A stretch of 64,000 bases of DNA from an uncultured Gammaproteobacteria bacterium (GTDB lineage Bacteria; Pseudomonadota; Gammaproteobacteria; Nitrosococcales; Methylophagaceae): assembly GCA_905181885.1 (NCBI GenBank), contig CAJIZI010000003.1, forward strand, positions 310,001-374,000. Reading direction: 5' to 3'. The translations under genes were made by a program, and so were the position numbers. The notes beneath the pieces are model-generated. The model did no database searches. It was given only the letters and a program-made list of their open reading frames with translations, and had not been told where the DNA came from. Numbering within the stretch: position 1 is the first letter of the stretch; each line of letters starts with the position of its first letter. This document shows positions 8,976 through 22,630 of the stretch, piece after piece.

Positions 8976-9845
8976 ATGAATATCGCCATAATTGGAACCG
9001 GCCTGATGGGGCAAGCATTGGGAGAGCGCTTGCTAGCAAAACAACAGTCTTTGACACTATATAATCGAACCCAAGATAAGACACATTTACTCCAAGAACT
9101 CGGTGCTTCTGTTGCTACATCTGCGCAACACGCTATTGATAACAGTAATATTTCTTTGCTACTTTTAAGCGATGCTTGTGCGATTAATACTGTCTTAGAT
9201 ACTATAGAACCATCTACTTTCAATAGAAAAATTCTAATTCAAATGGGTACCATTTCACCCGACGAGTCTAGGGCTATTGCTAAACGCTTGCATAAAGTAA
9301 ATGGCCTTTATTTGGAATGTCCTGTTTTAGGCAGCTTACCTGAAGCTAGGAGCGGTAAGCTTATCTTAATGACTGCTGGTCAATATGATGTATTTAGTGC
9401 CGCTCTGCCATTATTGAACCTAATAGGGGAAAAACCCTGCTACTTTGGGAAAACAGGTCAAGCTTCTACTGTAAAATTAGCTATGAATCAGTTAATTGCA
9501 GGATTAACTGCAAGTTTTTCCTTGAGCTTGTCTTTAATCGAAAAAGAACAGGTTAATATTGAACAGTTTATGTCTGTGGTACGTAAAAGTGCACTCTATG
9601 CACCAACTTTTGATAAAAAACTCGACCGCATGCTCAATAGTGACTTTAGTAAGCCCAACTTCCCTACTAAGCACCTCGCTAAAGATATTGAGCTATTTTT
9701 AACCGTAGCTAAAAATCTTGGAATAGAAACTTGTGCCCTGAAAGGCGTTAATGAACTACTAAATAAAACCTTAGAACAAGGCCTAGCTAACACTGACTAT
9801 TCGTCAATCTATGCTGCAGTTAACTCAAGCATATTACACAAATAG
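8976..9845 (+). CDS. NAD(P)-binding beta-hydroxyacid dehydrogenase family protein (3-hydroxyisobutyrate dehydrogenase-like)
   Basis: 289-residue oxidoreductase of the 6-phosphogluconate dehydrogenase/3-hydroxyisobutyrate dehydrogenase superfamily. It has the dinucleotide-binding IGTGLMG at residues 6-12, a GSLPEARSGKLILM substrate-binding segment, and the helix with GQASTVKLAMNQL that carries the catalytic lysine. Substrate could be 3-hydroxyisobutyrate, tartronate semialdehyde, or a succinic-semialdehyde-type aldehyde as in GLYR1-like enzymes; the sequence does not decide. It is an isolated plus-strand gene between divergent glyA and convergent purA, with no pathway neighbours. Confidence 0.85.
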   Translation: MNIAIIGTGLMGQALGERLLAKQQSLTLYNRTQDKTHLLQELGASVATSAQHAIDNSNISLLLLSDACAINTVLDTIEPSTFNRKILIQMGTISPDESRAIAKRLHKVNGLYLECPVLGSLPEARSGKLILMTAGQYDVFSAALPLLNLIGEKPCYFGKTGQASTVKLAMNQLIAGLTASFSLSLSLIEKEQVNIEQFMSVVRKSALYAPTFDKKLDRMLNSDFSKPNFPTKHLAKDIELFLTVAKNLGIETCALKGVNELLNKTLEQGLANTDYSSIYAAVNSSILHK

Positions 9846-9855
9846 ACTTTTTTTA

Positions 9856-12334
<2,479 letters not shown>

Positions 12335-12338
12335 TTAA

Positions 12339-12536
12339 TCAATGTACCCAATATAATAAAGTTAGACCTAAACACATGCTGAAAAGACCTATACCTCTAA
12401 GCGACTCATCACTCATACCCATCATTTTACTCAGTGTACGACGAAACATTGCAGGTACAATAAAAGGCATTACACCTTCAATAATTAACATCAATGCTGT
12501 TGCTATGAACAGACTTTCAAGTAATGCTTCATTCAC
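12339..12536 (-). CDS. DUF2065 small membrane protein (YjeT family)
   Basis: 65-residue protein with two hydrophobic stretches, about residues 8-26 and 47-64, separated by a basic loop with MFRRTLSKMMGM. This pattern, the E-G-x-x-P-F motif in the first helix and the position immediately after hflC match the DUF2065/YjeT family. Function is unknown. Its 6-base distance from hflC and 4-base distance to hisZ mean it is part of the same transcript, and an association with HflKC has only genomic-context support. Confidence 0.85.
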   Translation of the reverse strand: MNEALLESLFIATALMLIIEGVMPFIVPAMFRRTLSKMMGMSDESLRGIGLFSMCLGLTLLYWVH

Positions 12537-12542
12537 TCTGTA

Positions 12543-13406
12543 TTATTTAGTCGATTTTTTAAAGTGATTGAAGAACTCACCTTTTGGCTCAATAACTAAC
12601 ATGTCATCACTATCAAAAATATTCTCGTATGCCGTGAGGCGACGATAAAGTGAATAAAACGTACTATTCTGTTGGTATGCTTGAGCATAGATATTTGTTG
12701 AACTTGCGTCACCATTACCGCGCAGTATTTCCGCTTCACGATTTGCATCAGCTAAAAGAATTGTCCGCCTACGATCCGCATCAGAGCGAATTTTTTCAGA
12801 TTCTTCAGCACCTTGAGATCGTAACTCTTTGGCAACTCTTTCACGTTCAGCTTCCATACGAGTATAAACAGATGAACTTACTTCACTCGGTAAGTCGATA
12901 CGCTTTATTCGTACACTAACAATTTCAATACCAAACTTAGTTGCAACTTTATTAGCATCAAACATCATTTGGGAAACCATTGAAGTACGGTCTCCTGACA
13001 CAACTTCTTGGATAGTACGTTTACCAAACTCTCCGCGTAAGCCATCTTTGATGATTTGAGAAATACGTGATTGAGCTCTCGCTTCATCACCGCCCATTGA
13101 ACGGTAGTAAACAGCTTCATTATCAATACGCCAGAGAATAAATGAATCAACTGATACATTTTTCTTTTCACCGGTTAAATAACGTGCTGGTGTGGCATCT
13201 AACGTCAATATTCGGCTATCAAAACGTTTAACATTATTGACAAATGGTACTTTAAAATGGATACCAGGTTCATAGTCCGCACGTTCAATTTGGCCTAATC
13301 TTAATAAAATAACTTTTTCGCGTTCTTCCACGAAAAAAATTGCTGAACTGACTAGAATAAAAGCGGCAAGCGCCATGAAAATAATTATGTTTGTACGAGC
13401 AGACAT
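12543..13406 (-). CDS. hflC: HflC, inner-membrane SPFH protein of the FtsH regulator complex
   Basis: Partner of HflK; the HflKC complex encloses the FtsH protease and modulates membrane-protein degradation. One N-terminal membrane segment (about residues 6-25) is followed by an SPFH/Band 7 domain starting near EEREKVILLRLG and a coiled, charged region rich in ERERVAKELRSQG. I start at ATG 13404-13406 (MSARTNIII), one base after the hflK stop; an earlier in-frame start inside hflK would add an unlikely hydrophilic leader. About 287 residues. Confidence 0.94.
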   Translation of the reverse strand: MSARTNIIIFMALAAFILVSSAIFFVEEREKVILLRLGQIERADYEPGIHFKVPFVNNVKRFDSRILTLDATPARYLTGEKKNVSVDSFILWRIDNEAVYYRSMGGDEARAQSRISQIIKDGLRGEFGKRTIQEVVSGDRTSMVSQMMFDANKVATKFGIEIVSVRIKRIDLPSEVSSSVYTRMEAERERVAKELRSQGAEESEKIRSDADRRRTILLADANREAEILRGNGDASSTNIYAQAYQQNSTFYSLYRRLTAYENIFDSDDMLVIEPKGEFFNHFKKSTK

Positions 13407-13407
13407 A

Positions 13408-14598
13408 TTATCGGCCCCCTCTAGTACGTGAATCAACTGGTGCTTGATTGCTCTTCGTTGATGAATTGTTACTTGCAGGATAGGTATTCACATTGCCAAG
13501 ATTCATTTTATCTTGCTGCGCTGCACCCATGCTCCTCATTTTATCAAGTGGAAGGTACAACATATTGTTGCTACCTTTCGTAACATCAATCATAACTTTT
13601 TGGCTCTGCGTATAAACAGACTCCATTGACTCTAAATACAAGCGCTCTCGGGTTATTTCTGGTGCTTTCTCATATTCATTCATCACCTGTAAGAAACGAC
13701 TGGTATCACCTTGAGCTTTTGCAATAACTTGCTTTTTATAAGCCTCTGCTTCTTGCACTAAACGAAACGCCGCACCACGAGCCCTTGGTACAATATCATT
13801 TGCATACGCTTCCGCTTCATTTTTCTGGCGAACTTCATCCTCACGAGCTTTAACAACATCCGCAAAGGCTGCCTGAACTTGCTCAGGCGGTTGAACATCT
13901 TGCATATTGACACTAGTTATGGCTAAACCTGTTTGAAGTGAATCTAACATTGATTGCAGTAAAACTTCAGTACTCGCTGCAATGGCACTTCGCCCTTCTG
14001 TCAGTACAAAATCCATTTCAGATTGGCCTACAGTCTCGCGAACCGCACTCTCTGTCATTTGACGAAGCGTTAAATCTGGGTTTCTGACATTGAACAAGTA
14101 GGCCTCTGCATCTTTAATTTTGTATTGCACAGCAATTTTTAAATCAACGATGTTTTCATCCTTGGTAAGCATAAGTGATTCTGAAAGTATAGTACTTCCA
14201 GCACGACCTGTATTAGAACGATAACCTATCTCAGCATTCCTACTTTGCTCAACGTTAACTACTTCAACTGCTTCAATTGGATATGGGATATGCCAATGTG
14301 GGCCGGGTTGTGTCACATCATTGAATGCGCCAAAACGGATAACAACTCCTCTTTCAGCAGGATCCACGATGTAAATGCCAGATAATATCCAAACAAGGAA
14401 TGCAACAAGTAAAATAAGGCCAATCCCGGCAGGCCCAGCATTGGTTATCTCACCCCCATCAGGTGAAGAGCCTCCAAAAATGCCGTCTAATTTACGTTTC
14501 ATGTTACGTACCACTTCATCAATATCGGGTGGGCCTTGATCATTACGATCACCGCCCCACGGATCTTTGTCACCTTTACCAGGTTCGTTCCAAGCCAT
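13408..14598 (-). CDS. hflK: HflK, inner-membrane SPFH protein of the FtsH regulator complex
   Basis: Larger subunit of HflKC. The N-terminal ~50 residues are glycine-, proline- and aspartate-rich and cytoplasmic (MAWNEPGKGDKDPWGGD), then a single membrane helix (about 56-75, LILLVAFLVWILSGIYIV) precedes the SPFH domain, with PAERGVVIRFG at its start and a coiled-coil region with VVKAREDEVRQKNEAEAYAN. Length 396. A GGAG site four bases before the ATG supports the start. 194 bases separate it from hflX, enough for its own promoter. Confidence 0.95.
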   Translation of the reverse strand: MAWNEPGKGDKDPWGGDRNDQGPPDIDEVVRNMKRKLDGIFGGSSPDGGEITNAGPAGIGLILLVAFLVWILSGIYIVDPAERGVVIRFGAFNDVTQPGPHWHIPYPIEAVEVVNVEQSRNAEIGYRSNTGRAGSTILSESLMLTKDENIVDLKIAVQYKIKDAEAYLFNVRNPDLTLRQMTESAVRETVGQSEMDFVLTEGRSAIAASTEVLLQSMLDSLQTGLAITSVNMQDVQPPEQVQAAFADVVKAREDEVRQKNEAEAYANDIVPRARGAAFRLVQEAEAYKKQVIAKAQGDTSRFLQVMNEYEKAPEITRERLYLESMESVYTQSQKVMIDVTKGSNNMLYLPLDKMRSMGAAQQDKMNLGNVNTYPASNNSSTKSNQAPVDSRTRGGR

Positions 14599-14792
14599 TT
14601 AGCACTCCAAGCTGAGAAAATTTCAGATTAATAAATATTAAAAGTTTATTTTACGGACATAATAGTAATTATGGAACCGTTGATTAGTTGTAACTTTAAC
14701 TATTACACAAATTTGTCTATAGATTTGACGTGAAAGTTCCATTCATAATAATTCCATTTACCATTAGAACCTTTAAACTTCCTCGCATTCTA

Positions 14793-15938
14793 TCATTCTT
14801 CTCTGTACGGAGACTCTTCAGGAAAGTTTTCTAATAAAACCTGTCTCAACAAATCAATACCCTCTCCTGTCTGCGCTGATAACCAAACACGCCAGATTCG
14901 GCCATCTTCATCTCGGTCAATTCTTGCTTGACGACCATCTGTCTGATCTATTTTAGTACATACTATTACTTGTGGTACTTCATCCGCACCTATTTTATGT
15001 AGTACCTCATTGACGTGTTCCAACAATTGTTCCCTTTCTGATGATCCAGCATCAACTATGTGCAATAACAAAGCAGCACTGCGCGTTTCTTCCAGTGTTG
15101 AACTAAATGATTCCACCAAATCATGTGGTAACTTTCTTATAAACCCAACTGTATCTGCCATAACTAAGCCTTGTGTTTTCATCAACTTTAAACGGCGAAG
15201 TGTTGGGTCTAAGGTCGCAAATAGTCGATCGTCTGCATAAACGTCTGAACTTGTCATTCGATTGAATAATGTTGATTTACCCATATTGGTGTAGCCAACT
15301 AAAGACACTACCGGGACATCAGCTCTTTGCCTTGAGCGTCTCCCTTGCTCTCGTTGTGAACGAACTTTACTGAGTCTTTTTTTAAGGGATTTAATACGGT
15401 GGCCTAGTAAACGCCTATCTGTTTCTAGCTGTGTTTCACCAGGGCCACGCAGCCCAATACCACCCTTTTGTCTTTCTAAATGCGTCCAACCACGAACTAA
15501 ACGCGTTGAGATGTGTTTGAGTTGGGCTAACTCGACTTGTAGCTTACCTTCATGAGAGCGAGCTCTTCGAGCAAATATATCAAGGATAAGTCCTGTTCTA
15601 GCAATCACCCTACACTGAATTTTTTCTTCTAAATTACGTTCTTGGCTTGGCGACAATTCATGATTAAAGATAACAACAGTAGCTCCGGAAGCGATTACAT
15701 TTTCTCGAATTTCATCAACTTTTCCTGTACCAGCGTAAAACTTAGAATCAGGCACCCTTCGTTTACCATGGACAATAGTCGCTACTTTCGCACCAGTTGA
15801 ATTAACTAGCTCGATAAACTCTTTTTCAGATTCATCAAAGTTAATATCGTTAAAGTTTAAGTGAACAAGAACAACAGCCTCTTTATTTTCTGATACATCA
15901 AATGCTGCATTACTACTAGGACGATCAAACAAACACAC
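14793..15938 (-). CDS. hflX: Ribosome-associated GTPase HflX
   Basis: GTPase that splits or rescues stalled 70S/50S ribosomes. The N-terminal HflX domain has SPSQERNLEEKIQCRVIART and the glycine-rich linker GGIGLRGPGETQLETDRR; the G domain has GYTNMGKST (G1), DTVGFIRKLP (G3) and TKID (G4). Two starts compete: GTG at 15936-15938 and TTG two codons later (15930-15932), which would give MFDR as in E. coli and lies 8 bases after an AGGAG site. The TTG may be the true start. Position between hfq and hflK is the classic gammaproteobacterial order. Confidence 0.95.
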   Translation of the reverse strand: MCLFDRPSSNAAFDVSENKEAVVLVHLNFNDINFDESEKEFIELVNSTGAKVATIVHGKRRVPDSKFYAGTGKVDEIRENVIASGATVVIFNHELSPSQERNLEEKIQCRVIARTGLILDIFARRARSHEGKLQVELAQLKHISTRLVRGWTHLERQKGGIGLRGPGETQLETDRRLLGHRIKSLKKRLSKVRSQREQGRRSRQRADVPVVSLVGYTNMGKSTLFNRMTSSDVYADDRLFATLDPTLRRLKLMKTQGLVMADTVGFIRKLPHDLVESFSSTLEETRSAALLLHIVDAGSSEREQLLEHVNEVLHKIGADEVPQVIVCTKIDQTDGRQARIDRDEDGRIWRVWLSAQTGEGIDLLRQVLLENFPEESPYREE

Positions 15939-15965
15939 TTCTCCTAAATATCTTATCTCTAATCA

Positions 15966-16169
15966 TCATGTTTCAACTGGCACAATTGTTGAAATTGCAT
16001 GCTTGTAAACCATCTGACTAACTGAATTTTTCAAAAGGATGACACTTTCATCAAAGGTTTCAACTGCTCCATGCAGTTTAATCCCATTAACAAGATAAAT
16101 AGATACTGACACTTTTTTACTCGCTAAGTCAGATAAAAAAGAGTCTTGTAATAATTTTACTTTAATCAT
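15966..16169 (-). CDS. hfq: RNA chaperone Hfq
   Basis: Hexameric Sm-like chaperone for small regulatory RNAs. [12 protein letters not shown] (Sm1) and [15 protein letters not shown] (Sm2 with the YKHAIS motif) are intact. The ATG at 16167-16169 is chosen because GGAGA lies 6 bases before it; an ATG five codons upstream contains that ribosome-binding site and is rejected. At 67 residues the protein has almost no C-terminal tail, unlike the 102-residue E. coli form. The usual QDPFLN start of the core reads QDSFLS here. Followed by hflX. Confidence 0.95.
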   Translation of the reverse strand: MIKVKLLQDSFLSDLASKKVSVSIYLVNGIKLHGAVETFDESVILLKNSVSQMVYKHAISTIVPVET

Positions 16170-16254
16170 TATTCTTCTCCACATATTTATTAGCTTTTGC
16201 CCATATGAATCATCGTGTTTCTACATAATCATTTTAGAAGAAGTATCGATATCA

Positions 16255-17229
16255 TCAAGCCTTGTTATTTAACTCTGATATATTGCGTGTTAAGTATGAT
16301 GTCACTTGTGCCTGTACGAGACTATCCTCACTATCAAACCATATAGTATCATTTTGAGCCCTTAACCATGTTAACTGTCTTTTTGCCATTTGCCTTGTAG
16401 CGATGATGGCTTTTTCTATACATGTCTCTAGATCATAATCACCACTCAGATATTTTAATACCTGACGATATCCCACAGCTCTCAATGAAGTTAATTCATT
16501 ATGATTTTCATATGATTCATATAAATTAGTAACTTCTTCCAACAGACCATTCCCCATCATCATTCGGAATCGCTTCTCTATTCTTTGATGTAGAATTTTT
16601 CTATCAAACGGACTTAAAACAATTTTAGTAACTTGGTAGGGAAGTAGAGTTTCTGGGGCTTGTGTTAGTGCGGTTAGAGATTTACCTGATAATTCATAAA
16701 TTTCCAGAGCACGTTGTATGCGCTGAGGATCATTTTTATGAATCCGTTTAGCCGATGCTGGATCAACTTCTGCGAGACGATTATGCAGGTGGAGTAGCCC
16801 TTTGTCTGATGCTTCTGCGGAAAGACGCGCTCTTATAATAGGATCAGCTGAGGGTAAATCGGCTAAACCGTATTGCAACGCTTTAAAATAAAGCATCGTC
16901 CCCCCGACTAACAATGGAACCTTTCTCCTTGATGTAATATCAAGCATTAATGCCAGTGCATCTTGGCGAAAATTCCCAACGGAGTATGACTCTGTTGGTT
17001 CCAGAATATCAATTAAATGATGAGGATACTTTTTAATAACTTTTGGCAATGGTTTAGCTGTGCCAATATTCATGCCACGATATACCAAGGCTGAATCAAC
17101 ACTAATAATCTCAACTGGGTAATCTTTGGCTATACTGACCGCAAGATCGGTTTTACCGGCCGCCGTCGGACCCATGATAAATATTGCCGACGGAAGTTTC
17201 TTTTGTGCTTCTACTTTATCTACGATCAA
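16255..17229 (-). CDS. miaA: tRNA dimethylallyltransferase
   Basis: Adds the dimethylallyl group to N6 of A37 in tRNAs that read UNN codons. P-loop GPTAAGKT at 20-27, [16 protein letters not shown] and DLPSADP segments, and RAVGYRQ near the C-terminus are typical. Length about 324. The start appears to be TTG at 17227-17229, which overlaps the rho stop (TTGA); no ribosome-binding site is obvious, so translation is probably coupled to rho. Leads the miaA-hfq-hflX-hflKC group. Confidence 0.93.
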   Translation of the reverse strand: MIVDKVEAQKKLPSAIFIMGPTAAGKTDLAVSIAKDYPVEIISVDSALVYRGMNIGTAKPLPKVIKKYPHHLIDILEPTESYSVGNFRQDALALMLDITSRRKVPLLVGGTMLYFKALQYGLADLPSADPIIRARLSAEASDKGLLHLHNRLAEVDPASAKRIHKNDPQRIQRALEIYELSGKSLTALTQAPETLLPYQVTKIVLSPFDRKILHQRIEKRFRMMMGNGLLEEVTNLYESYENHNELTSLRAVGYRQVLKYLSGDYDLETCIEKAIIATRQMAKRQLTWLRAQNDTIWFDSEDSLVQAQVTSYLTRNISELNNKA

Positions 17230-18485
17230 CCGTGTTTCATCGAATCAAAGAATTCAACATTAGTCTTAGTAGCTTTTAACCTTTCCATCAGAAATTCCAT
17301 TGAATCAACAGGCTCCATTGGAGCTAATAGCTTACGCAACAACCAAAGTTTATGCAGGTCGTCAGGTTTGGTAAGAAGCTCTTCACGACGTGTGCCTGAA
17401 CGTGTGACGTTTATTGCCGGGTAGATACGACGATCAGCTAGTTTACGTTCCAACATAAGTTCCATATTACCAGTCCCTTTGAACTCTTCAAAGATAACCT
17501 CATCCATCCGAGAACCTGTTTCAACTAAGGCAGTTGCAATAATTGAAAGACTCCCACCCTCTTCGATATTTCGAGCTGCGCCAAAGAAACGTTTTGGACG
17601 CTGTAATGCATTGGCGTCAACGCCACCCGTTAAAACTTTTCCTGATGATGGTGCAACGGTGTTGTAAGCCCGCGCTAAGCGGGTAATAGAGTCTAACAAT
17701 ATGACGACATCATGTTTGTGCTCAACTAATCGTTTTGCTTTTTCAATTACCATTTCAGCAACTTGTACATGGCGTGTAGCCGGCTCATCAAATGTGCTCG
17801 ATACCACCTCGCCACGAACGGACCGTTGCATTTCAGTCACTTCTTCTGGACGCTCATCTATCAATAATACAATTAGATAGCTATCTGGATGATTCGCAGT
17901 GATTGCTTGCGCTATTGACTGTAAAATCATTGTCTTACCTGATTTTGGTGGTGCGACAATCAAACCTCGTTGACCTTTACCAATTGGAGATGCCAGATCA
18001 ACAATCCGTGGAGTTAAGTCCTCTGTACTGCCGTTGCCTCGTTCAAGCGAATAACGTTCGTTTGGAAATAATGGGGTTAAATTTTCAAAAGGAACTTTAT
18101 TCTTAGAGTTTTCAGGTTTTTCAAAATTAATTTCTTCAACTTTTATCAGTGCGAAATAGCGTTCGCTATCTTTTGGTGCCCTGATTTTACCTTTTAAAGT
18201 ATCTCCCGTTCTAAGATGGAAGCGTCTAATTTGACTCGGAGAAACATATATATCATCTGGACCTGCTACATAGGAATCTTCTGGAGACCTTAAAAAACCG
18301 AATCCATCAGGCAACAACTCTAGCGCACCTTCTGTGTAGACTTCATCACCATTTTTTGCATGTTCTTTAACAATAGCAAAAATTAAATCTTGTTTACGGT
18401 TACGAGCTAAACCATCGAGCTTCATTGAGATGGCAAGTTCCATCAGTTGGGCAGCGGACTGCTTTTTCAGATCAGTTAGATTCAT
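17226..18485 (-). CDS. rho: Transcription termination factor Rho
   Basis: Hexameric RNA helicase that ends transcription. Begins [18 protein letters not shown] (Rho N domain), continues with a cold-shock-like RNA-binding domain ([13 protein letters not shown]), then the ATPase core with [17 protein letters not shown] (Walker A), [12 protein letters not shown] and the Q-loop region near [19 protein letters not shown]. Length 419 equals that of E. coli. The gene upstream of rho is not trxA here; 207 bases without a gene precede it and serve as its leader. It overlaps miaA. Confidence 0.97.
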   Translation of the reverse strand: MNLTDLKKQSAAQLMELAISMKLDGLARNRKQDLIFAIVKEHAKNGDEVYTEGALELLPDGFGFLRSPEDSYVAGPDDIYVSPSQIRRFHLRTGDTLKGKIRAPKDSERYFALIKVEEINFEKPENSKNKVPFENLTPLFPNERYSLERGNGSTEDLTPRIVDLASPIGKGQRGLIVAPPKSGKTMILQSIAQAITANHPDSYLIVLLIDERPEEVTEMQRSVRGEVVSSTFDEPATRHVQVAEMVIEKAKRLVEHKHDVVILLDSITRLARAYNTVAPSSGKVLTGGVDANALQRPKRFFGAARNIEEGGSLSIIATALVETGSRMDEVIFEEFKGTGNMELMLERKLADRRIYPAINVTRSGTRREELLTKPDDLHKLWLLRKLLAPMEPVDSMEFLMERLKATKTNVEFFDSMKHG

Positions 18486-18692
18486 GTATTACCTAAAAAG
18501 GGGGATTTATGTGGATAGTATTGTGCACGCTAAAGGTGCATTCAAAGGGAGAGGTACGATTCAGAAATTTCACAAATAATAACAATAAAATATAATCAGG
18601 TCTACTTAAAACCTAAAATATTCCTTCGTCGCACTACTTCTTGGCTGTTACGGTAATGTGGCAGCTAGTTTTGAATCATCTAGTTATTTGAA

Positions 18693-19892
18693 CTAAATAA
18701 CAAATATTTTAGCATATTTTCGTTTACCTACTTGGAAAATATGACCTTCGCCCTTCATTATGACAAGACTACGATCATCAATTTTTTGACTGTCCATTTT
18801 CACTGCGCCTTGTTTTAACATTCTAATTGCCTCAGATGTGCTAGTTGTAAGGCCCGCATCTTTTAGTACGTTTGCAATTGGGATCCCTTCCTTGACAGTG
18901 CTTAGTTTTATTTCAGGTATGTCCTCTGGGATTTTTCCTTTTTTGAACTGGTTTTCAAAACCTTCTCGTGCCTGTTTTGCTGCTGCAGTATCATTAAATC
19001 GCTCAACCATTTCTTCAGCAAAGTCTTTTTTAATTTCGATTGGATTTTTACCTCCAGCAACATCATCACGCCATTTCTGAATTTCAACAACAGTCCTAAA
19101 GCTTAATAAATTGATGTAGCGCCACATCAATTCATCTGAAATAGACATCAATTTACCAAAAACATTTTTAGGGCTATCATTTATTGCTATAAAGTTATTC
19201 AATGATTTCGACATTTTTTGTATGCCATCTAAACCTTCTAGAATTGGCATCGTTAAAATAGATTGTTGGGGTTTACCATAAGATTTTTGTAACTCACGGC
19301 CCATCAGTAGGTTGAACTTCTGATCTGTACCACCTAATTCAACATCCGCATTTAGTTCAACAGAATCGTAACCTTGTATCAAAGGATAAAGAAATTCATG
19401 AATAGCAATAGATTGCCCATTTTTATAACGCTTATCAAAATCGTCTCTTTCTAGCATTCTAGCTACCGTGTGGTTTGAAGCAAGACGGATCATATCTGAG
19501 GATGTCATCAAATTCATCCAATGAGAATTAAAAACAACTGTTGTTTTTTGAGGATCTAGAATTTTGAAAACCTGTTCTTTGTATGAATTAGAGTTTTCTT
19601 TGACTTGTTCTGTTGTTAGAGGCTTACGAGTAACATTTTTTCCTGTCGGATCTCCAATCATTGCGGTGAAATCACCAATTAAGAATAATATTTCATGTCC
19701 CAGGTCCTGGAATTGCTTTAGTTTATTTAACAGTACCGTGTGGCCTAAATGTAAATCGGGCGCTGTTGGGTCAAATCCCGCTTTTATTCGAAGAGGCCGC
19801 CCTGACTCCAGTTTCTCTATCAGTTCACTTTCAACTAAAATTTCTTCTGCTCCCCGTTGAATTTCCGCCAACGCTACCTTCACAGGAACCAT
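18693..19892 (-). CDS. tyrS: Tyrosyl-tRNA synthetase (TyrZ-like, ~400-residue type)
   Basis: Class I synthetase that charges tRNA-Tyr. HIGH-like motif HLGH in [14 protein letters not shown], the KMSKS motif as KMSKSLNN, and a C-terminal S4 domain with [14 protein letters not shown] start at ATG 19890-19892 ([14 protein letters not shown]) because GGAGA lies 5 bases ahead; an in-frame start 75 bases upstream has no such support. The resulting length of 399 residues is that of the second bacterial TyrRS type. Confidence 0.95.
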   Translation of the reverse strand: MVPVKVALAEIQRGAEEILVESELIEKLESGRPLRIKAGFDPTAPDLHLGHTVLLNKLKQFQDLGHEILFLIGDFTAMIGDPTGKNVTRKPLTTEQVKENSNSYKEQVFKILDPQKTTVVFNSHWMNLMTSSDMIRLASNHTVARMLERDDFDKRYKNGQSIAIHEFLYPLIQGYDSVELNADVELGGTDQKFNLLMGRELQKSYGKPQQSILTMPILEGLDGIQKMSKSLNNFIAINDSPKNVFGKLMSISDELMWRYINLLSFRTVVEIQKWRDDVAGGKNPIEIKKDFAEEMVERFNDTAAAKQAREGFENQFKKGKIPEDIPEIKLSTVKEGIPIANVLKDAGLTTSTSEAIRMLKQGAVKMDSQKIDDRSLVIMKGEGHIFQVGKRKYAKIFVI

Positions 19893-20014
19893 AACTTTCT
19901 CCAATTTGATAATTCTTCTGGCCAGAATAGTATCATAATCAACATAAACAAAGGCTTCCATTCTCATAGAAATGCTGCGAGAATGCCCGGTATTGCTACA
20001 ACTTTGAGTCTTCG

Positions 20015-21493
20015 ATGAAACGAAACCGATTAATCAGACAGGTCAACCATATAAAACTTGTATCCGATACTACGGTTATGTTTATTAAGCATCCCTATAT
20101 TGGTGGACTTGTTGTGCTATCTATAATTGGCTTTTTTCTATTTTTTTCCTCTTCCCCAGACACACAAGATAATACGCCTCGCTCTCTAGTTATTGACTTA
20201 CCTGGTATAGCAATAAAAAACACTTCTGCTTCCTACCCTCCCTCACTTATTAACTCACCGAACTTTACTAAGCCTTTTGCCCCGAGTTCAAATTCTACAT
20301 TAGTAAAAAAAGTTAATACTAAAGAGGTTCCTCACCAAAAGATTGTCAAAGGTTTAGATGATGCTAAAGCTTCTTTCTTAGCTTGGGATGAAGTGGCAGT
20401 TCAGTCTGGCGACAACTTATCCCTTATTTTTCCACGTGTTGGTTTAAATGCCAGAGATGTTTACCTTGTTACACAACTTGATAAAAAAGCTCTTGCTCCC
20501 CTATTAAATCTCAAGCCCGGTCAAGTGCTCCGTTTCGGCACTTTAATGCAAAAAGATGGAACCCTTTCACTTGAGGCTTTAAAAGTTACTCTTAACCCGA
20601 TAGAAACCATTCATGTTCGGAAGGTAAATCAAGTTTATTATGCGGATACAATCAAGCTTGAAGTCGACTTAATACAAAAACAAATCACTGGTAGAATTGA
20701 TAGCTCATTATTTGAAGCTGGTCTGACAGCTGGATTAACAGATAAAGTTGTAATGGAAATGGCTCATATCTTTGGCTGGGACATTGATTTTGCGCTTGAT
20801 TTACGAAAAGGGGACCACTTTAAACTTATCCTTAATGAAGCCTTCATCGATGGCAAGAAAGTCAATGATGGCAACATCCTAGCTGCTGACTTCACTAATC
20901 GTGGCAAAACTTTCCGAGCCATACGTTTTGCTGATAGCACGGGCTCAGGCCGCTACTATTCTCCAGATGGTGATAGCATGCGTAAAACCTTTAATCGAAC
21001 ACCAGTTCCATTATCACGAATTAGTTCTCGTTTTAACCCTAACCGAAAACATCCAATATTAAAAACTAACCGTCCCCATCGTGGCGTTGATTATGCAGCT
21101 AAAAAAGGCACACCTATTTTAGCAACAGGTGATGGCAAAGTAGATTTCATGGGCACAAAGGGTGGCTATGGCAGAACTGTAATTTTGTCTCATGGTGGAA
21201 AATACACAACACTCTATGCTCATATGTCCCGCTACAAAAAAGGTATCCGCTCAGGAAAGCGTGTTAAACAGGGACAAACTATTGGGTATATTGGCAGCAG
21301 TGGTTTAGCCACTGGTCCTCATTTACACTATGAATTTCGAGTCAATGGCACCCATAGAAACCCATTAACTGTTAAATTACCGAAAGCTCAGTCTTTACCT
21401 AAAAAATATCGCGCACAATTCAAAGCACAAGCTACTCCACTTATTACTCAGCTTGACATTCTAGGCAGCACTTCCCTTGCTCAAAGCAAATAA
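20015..21493 (+). CDS. M23 family metallopeptidase with OapA/LysM-like domain (MepM-type murein endopeptidase)
   Basis: Envelope-anchored peptidoglycan endopeptidase. A single membrane segment at about residues 26-46 is followed by a low-complexity periplasmic linker, an OapA/LysM-like region around [17 protein letters not shown], then the LytM catalytic domain: [16 protein letters not shown] and [12 protein letters not shown] hold the zinc and catalytic histidines, and [12 protein letters not shown] is also present. Both zinc motifs are intact, so it is likely active, unlike EnvC-type proteins. 492 residues. It diverges from tyrS and is followed 10 bases later by anmK; both act in murein turnover, which makes this a functional pair. 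Confidence 0.93.
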   Translation: MKRNRLIRQVNHIKLVSDTTVMFIKHPYIGGLVVLSIIGFFLFFSSSPDTQDNTPRSLVIDLPGIAIKNTSASYPPSLINSPNFTKPFAPSSNSTLVKKVNTKEVPHQKIVKGLDDAKASFLAWDEVAVQSGDNLSLIFPRVGLNARDVYLVTQLDKKALAPLLNLKPGQVLRFGTLMQKDGTLSLEALKVTLNPIETIHVRKVNQVYYADTIKLEVDLIQKQITGRIDSSLFEAGLTAGLTDKVVMEMAHIFGWDIDFALDLRKGDHFKLILNEAFIDGKKVNDGNILAADFTNRGKTFRAIRFADSTGSGRYYSPDGDSMRKTFNRTPVPLSRISSRFNPNRKHPILKTNRPHRGVDYAAKKGTPILATGDGKVDFMGTKGGYGRTVILSHGGKYTTLYAHMSRYKKGIRSGKRVKQGQTIGYIGSSGLATGPHLHYEFRVNGTHRNPLTVKLPKAQSLPKKYRAQFKAQATPLITQLDILGSTSLAQSK

Positions 21494-21503
21494 AGGCTGA
21501 TAT

Positions 21504-22610
21504 ATGCCCTATTTCATTGGTGTAATGTCAGGGACGAGCTTAGATGGTGTCGATGTCGTTATCGTTGACTTTACAGGCGTAGCAAGCTGTGAGCTTATTG
21601 CTGCTAAAACATTTTCATTTCCAATTGAGTTGTATGAGCAGCTACAATCAGCTATTTACAGTCCAAAATTTCACTTAAAAGAATTAGGACATCTAGATGT
21701 AACCTTAGGCCAATTTATCGGTAAAATGATCCAGAAAGTTTTAGATGAGCAAAATATATCATCAAGTATGATATCGGCTATCGGTAGTCACGGACATACA
21801 CTATTTCACTCTCCCAATGGCTTAACACCCTTTAGCCTACAAATTGGTGATCCCAATGTCATTGCCGAGTTAACTGGTATAACTACAATTGCAAACTTTC
21901 GCCAGCGTGATATAGCCGCAGGAGGGCAAGGTGCCCCACTTGTTCCTGCATTTCATGCTGACTTTTTTTCTGACCCTGAACAGCCAAGAGCTATTATTAA
22001 TATTGGTGGTATTGCCAATATTACTTTACTTGATAAAAGACACCCTATTCTGGGTTTTGACACTGGGCCTGGGAATGGTTTGCTTGATGCGTGGAGTTTG
22101 CTACACCAAGGGAAACCTTACGACGACAATGGCAACTGGGCAGCTAGCGGGCAGTGCCATAATGGCTTGTTAGCACAGATGCTTATGGACCCTTATTTTC
22201 ATGAGCCAATCCCGAAAAGCACTGGGCGTGAATATTTCAACCTCAAATGGCTAGAACATCAGTTAAAACCCTTTGGAAAAAACTTACTCACCGCAGATGT
22301 TCAAGCTACATTACTAGAATTAACAGCCCACACTATTAGCCTTGATATTTTGCACTACTGCAGCAGTGTTGAGGCAGTTTATGTTTGCGGGGGTGGGTTT
22401 CATAACGAACATCTCTTGAAGAGTTTACAACGATTATTAAAAAATAAAGCCGTTCTGAGTACGGAACGATTAGGTCTTCATCCCAACTGGGTTGAAGCAA
22501 CCGCTTTTGCATGGCTTGCTTATCGTACACTTAACCGAAAGACTGGTAATTTGCCATCTGTTACAGGGTCTCGTCGTGCTGTTATTTTAGGTGCTATTTA
22601 TCTGGCTTGA
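21504..22610 (+). CDS. anmK: Anhydro-N-acetylmuramic acid kinase
   Basis: Phosphorylates and opens 1,6-anhydroMurNAc during peptidoglycan recycling. VMSGTSLDGVDVVIVDF at the N-terminus, GSHGHTLFH, NIGGIANIT and FDTGPGN are the nucleotide- and sugar-binding motifs of the family. 368 residues, normal. It lies directly after the M23 peptidase gene, so a murein hydrolase and a recycling kinase are probably co-transcribed. It converges on gcvH. Confidence 0.95.
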   Translation: MPYFIGVMSGTSLDGVDVVIVDFTGVASCELIAAKTFSFPIELYEQLQSAIYSPKFHLKELGHLDVTLGQFIGKMIQKVLDEQNISSSMISAIGSHGHTLFHSPNGLTPFSLQIGDPNVIAELTGITTIANFRQRDIAAGGQGAPLVPAFHADFFSDPEQPRAIINIGGIANITLLDKRHPILGFDTGPGNGLLDAWSLLHQGKPYDDNGNWAASGQCHNGLLAQMLMDPYFHEPIPKSTGREYFNLKWLEHQLKPFGKNLLTADVQATLLELTAHTISLDILHYCSSVEAVYVCGGGFHNEHLLKSLQRLLKNKAVLSTERLGLHPNWVEATAFAWLAYRTLNRKTGNLPSVTGSRRAVILGAIYLA

Positions 22611-22630
22611 TTAATCTGTCTATATTGGAC